A stretch of 64,000 nt of DNA from Candidatus Baldrarchaeota archaeon. Lineage in GTDB: Archaea; Asgardarchaeota; Baldrarchaeia; Baldrarchaeales; DXJG01. Under the pieces are notes generated by a model. The model searched no databases and was not told where the DNA came from. It saw only the letters and a list, made by a program, of their open reading frames with translations. Below, in pieces: positions 61,959 through 64,000 of this stretch (its first letter is position 1; every line of letters begins with the position of its first letter). The position numbers and the translations under genes were made by a program. Where the stretch lies: positions 1-64,000 of the forward strand of contig DXJG01000004.1 in NCBI GenBank assembly GCA_019056805.1. Direction: 5' to 3'.

Positions 61959-63428
61959 GTGAGAAATTTGTCAAGAGCGGAAGATTTTGTTTCTAAATAT
62001 GAAATAAAAATCGGGATTGAGGAAGAAGTTTTCATTGTTAACAAAAAAGGCTTTCTTTCACCTTTCTCTGAAGAACTTGTTTCAACCCTGATAAAAATGA
62101 TTGGAGAGGAGAATCAATTACTTGAGAACGCAAGAAGATGGCTTCTTGGACTCCAATGGGAACCTAATCCAAGTCAAATAGAATATGTTACTAGAGCAGT
62201 AAAGTATTGGAAAGTTAAAGATGCCATAAAATTTGGAAGAAAACTTCTTGGACAAGCAGCTAAGAAAATATCTCATAGAATATTTTTAGGTAGTATGCAT
62301 CCTATACAAAGCGATCCTCTCCCAATTAATGGTACACATATTAACATTTCTTTTAAGCCTGTAAATAAAAAGAAAATCTCTAAAGAACTTCTTACATATG
62401 TTTTCAACCACGTTAGAAATCATATACCTGAAATAATTGCTATGACGGCTAATACTCCGCTTATGGGAGGGAAACCTAGTGGTTATGCTAGTTCTAGGTT
62501 GGCGTTTAGCAGAGTTTTGAAACCTTCTAACTTTGCAGTTGTTAAAAGAAAACCTGTGACGGTTATTCCAAGGGAAATGCGTAGCTTTACAAGATACGGA
62601 GTCCTATTTGAGAAGCTTAAAAAATATAAAGCTAGAATAATCACTAATCCTCTCGGAGTAAGATTATTAGATATTACTCCAAGAGGACCTGACACGAACA
62701 TTGTAGAAGATATGAGAACAAGTGTAAGTACGAGTAGAATAGAAATTAGGGTTATTGATAATCAAATAACAGAGGAATATCTTTCAGATATAGTAAAAAT
62801 ACTTTTGGCTCTTTCAGTTGAAGCTATCTTCAAATTTGAGAAAGAAGAAAAGGTAACTGAGAGGAAAAAACTTTTAAGAAACAGAGATAGGGCAATTAAA
62901 AACGGTACTGCTGCTATTTTTATTAATGATGATGGAACCACTATTAATGCAAGGGAATCCATTATTAAACTAATGGAAAGAATATCACCGTTTCTTGACG
63001 CCTTGAATCTCAAGCTTGAAACTAAGCTTGAGTTAGGCATACCTGAAATTGAGGTTTTCGGAAGTCCTGATATCATTGACGAATATGAAGCCCTTTCAGA
63101 ACTAGAAAATAAGGGAAAAATATGTGTTGATGTAAGACTGGAAGGTAAAAGGCTTTGTAAGACTCTTTTTGGAGAAGCAGTTGAAATTGGAGAAATGAAG
63201 AAAGTCTCTGGACTTCTTTTCCCAGAATACCAATGTACATGGACCTACACAGGGAATGGTCTTATAAGAAACTTTAATAAAATAATTGTTAAGCATTGGC
63301 TGGCTACGAAGAATGGATATATTCCGATCTTCAAGAATGATAAAATCGAAAGGTGTAGAAATCCACTAACTCATCTATCAAGCATCTTTAATACTATTGG
63401 AAAACGAGTAATCTATCAATTTGCATAA
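61959..63428 (+). CDS. GCS2-family carboxylate-amine ligase
   Basis: The 489-residue protein starts KIGIEEEVFIVNKKGFLSPF, the acidic strand of glutamate-cysteine ligase type 2 proteins (normally GxExE). It also has NPSQIEYVTRA, HRIFLGSMHPIQ, INGTHINISF, and SRIEIRVIDNQITEEYLSD, which fits the R-x-E-x-R-xxD-x-Q pattern of the family. It would join an amine to a carboxylate with ATP. The start is GTG 61959 or TTG 61968, both near GGTGAG. It lies between the amidohydrolase-like gene and an ATP-grasp-like gene. Confidence 0.82.
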   Translation: MRNLSRAEDFVSKYEIKIGIEEEVFIVNKKGFLSPFSEELVSTLIKMIGEENQLLENARRWLLGLQWEPNPSQIEYVTRAVKYWKVKDAIKFGRKLLGQAAKKISHRIFLGSMHPIQSDPLPINGTHINISFKPVNKKKISKELLTYVFNHVRNHIPEIIAMTANTPLMGGKPSGYASSRLAFSRVLKPSNFAVVKRKPVTVIPREMRSFTRYGVLFEKLKKYKARIITNPLGVRLLDITPRGPDTNIVEDMRTSVSTSRIEIRVIDNQITEEYLSDIVKILLALSVEAIFKFEKEEKVTERKKLLRNRDRAIKNGTAAIFINDDGTTINARESIIKLMERISPFLDALNLKLETKLELGIPEIEVFGSPDIIDEYEALSELENKGKICVDVRLEGKRLCKTLFGEAVEIGEMKKVSGLLFPEYQCTWTYTGNGLIRNFNKIIVKHWLATKNGYIPIFKNDKIERCRNPLTHLSSIFNTIGKRVIYQFA

Positions 63429-63471
63429 AATGTAATCGGGTTAAATTCGCAACTCATAAAGGTGTATAGTC

Positions 63472-64000
63472 TTGAAAACACTAGAAATAAATTTTGACGA
63501 TGTTGAATGGGACAAAGTAGCCATGTACCCATATGCAGGTTTAGATTTCCTCTTAGGTAAGGATGAAAAACTATATTTTATTGAGGCAAACGCCATACCA
63601 ACAGGCATATTTTTTATCGAAACCATCTCAAAATATGTAGAAACCTTTTTGCCACTGAAAATGAAACCATTCATAAAATGTAACAAGGAAATCATCAAAA
63701 ACTTTGTTAAAATGTGTCTCAAATACTGCTATTATAAAAGTGGGAACAAACGGCCTTCAAATGCAGGAATAACTATTCCTGTAGACTGGCCAGGTTTTAC
63801 CTCAACAGAAAGAACACGAATAAAAGCAGCTTTTGAAGAAATAGGAATAAAATGCTACCTTATAAGAAAAAATGATTCCCAAAAAATAGGTTCAACATTG
63901 CATGTGAACATAGAGGGTCAAGATATAGTTCCAGACCTTATTGTAAGAAGAACTTTCAAATTTCCTAAAGATATAGAACAACCTGTCATAAACCCTGTTG
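63472..64000 (+). CDS. ATP-grasp-like ligase, 5' part (runs off the window)
   Basis: An open frame from TTG 63472 to the window end (176 codons) is not in the track because no stop is reached. It begins KTLEINFDDVEWDKV, and YAGLDFLLGKDEKLYFIEAN with AIPTG resembles the metal-binding end of ATP-grasp domains (E-x-N-x-x-P-x-G). That motif near the N terminus suggests a permuted ATP-grasp enzyme or the remnant half of one. Downstream residues (LIVRRTFKFPKD) are less clear. GGTG lies upstream of the start. The antisense ORF 63441-63722 is a shadow. Confidence 0.6.
   Translation, partial: MKTLEINFDDVEWDKVAMYPYAGLDFLLGKDEKLYFIEANAIPTGIFFIETISKYVETFLPLKMKPFIKCNKEIIKNFVKMCLKYCYYKSGNKRPSNAGITIPVDWPGFTSTERTRIKAAFEEIGIKCYLIRKNDSQKIGSTLHVNIEGQDIVPDLIVRRTFKFPKDIEQPVINPV

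Noticed and set aside
61462-63296. Minus-strand ORFs opposite the amidohydrolase-like and GCS2 genes
   Set aside because: Shadows of the conserved plus-strand operon.

Overview
The window comes from an AT-rich archaeal chromosome, probably a thermophile. The evidence is a type I-A CRISPR-Cas locus, four genes of methanofuran synthesis, the archaeal riboflavin route (GTP cyclohydrolase III and archaeal RibB, RibC and ArfC), three tungsten-type aldehyde ferredoxin oxidoreductases (AOR), archaeal promoter signals, and frequent GTG/TTG starts with Shine-Dalgarno sites. Methanofuran genes imply C1 or Wood-Ljungdahl metabolism, but no methyl-CoM reductase is visible, so I do not call it a methanogen. 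A TACK-group archaeon such as a Bathyarchaeia member would fit; this is a guess from content.

Region 1 (1-15 kb) is a defence island. The end of a CRISPR array and its T-rich leader are followed by a plus-strand adaptation operon (DUF2797-like gene, cas1, cas2, cas4). A convergent minus-strand interference operon follows (csa5-cas7-cas5-cas8a-cas3'-cas3''-csa3). Upstream lie a separate cas6 and a HerA ATPase paired with an HTH/NurA-like protein. The cas6 start region carries a 27/30 match to the CRISPR repeat, placed so that Cas6 could bind or cut its own mRNA. A decayed metallophosphoesterase gene marks the edge.

Region 2 (15.6-27.4 kb) is a redox island. Three AOR genes each sit beside a four-cluster ferredoxin. 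They are grouped with two SsnA/MtaD-like amidohydrolases, a PreA-like dihydropyrimidine dehydrogenase with its own Fe-S domain, and a MoaD-like protein. The set looks like ferredoxin-linked catabolism of an N-heterocycle.

Region 3 (27.5-47.9 kb) is mixed housekeeping and transport: a phosphoesterase/nucleotidyltransferase pair, four transporters, cysteine synthase, CutA, LarA-like racemase, an NAD kinase fused to a winged helix, NadA, acetyltransferases, a lone TnpB element that altered a neighbouring gene's end, and a decayed region near 38 kb.

Region 4 (47.9-59.2 kb) is cofactor synthesis: mfnB, mfnE, mfnF, a HisA-like gene and mfnD; a fragment of phosphoglycerate mutase; the operon ribB-ribC-ribH-arfA-amidohydrolase-arfC; DUF116; and nadC. 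The amidohydrolase inside the riboflavin operon is a candidate for a step for which no gene is visible here.

Region 5 (59.3-64 kb) holds two tiny Lys/Arg-rich peptide genes with good expression signals, a ChrB-like protein, an N-formylglutamate amidohydrolase-like enzyme, a GCS2-type carboxylate-amine ligase, and an ATP-grasp-like gene cut off by the window end. They may form one peptide- or glutamate-ligation system. No rRNA or tRNA gene was seen.
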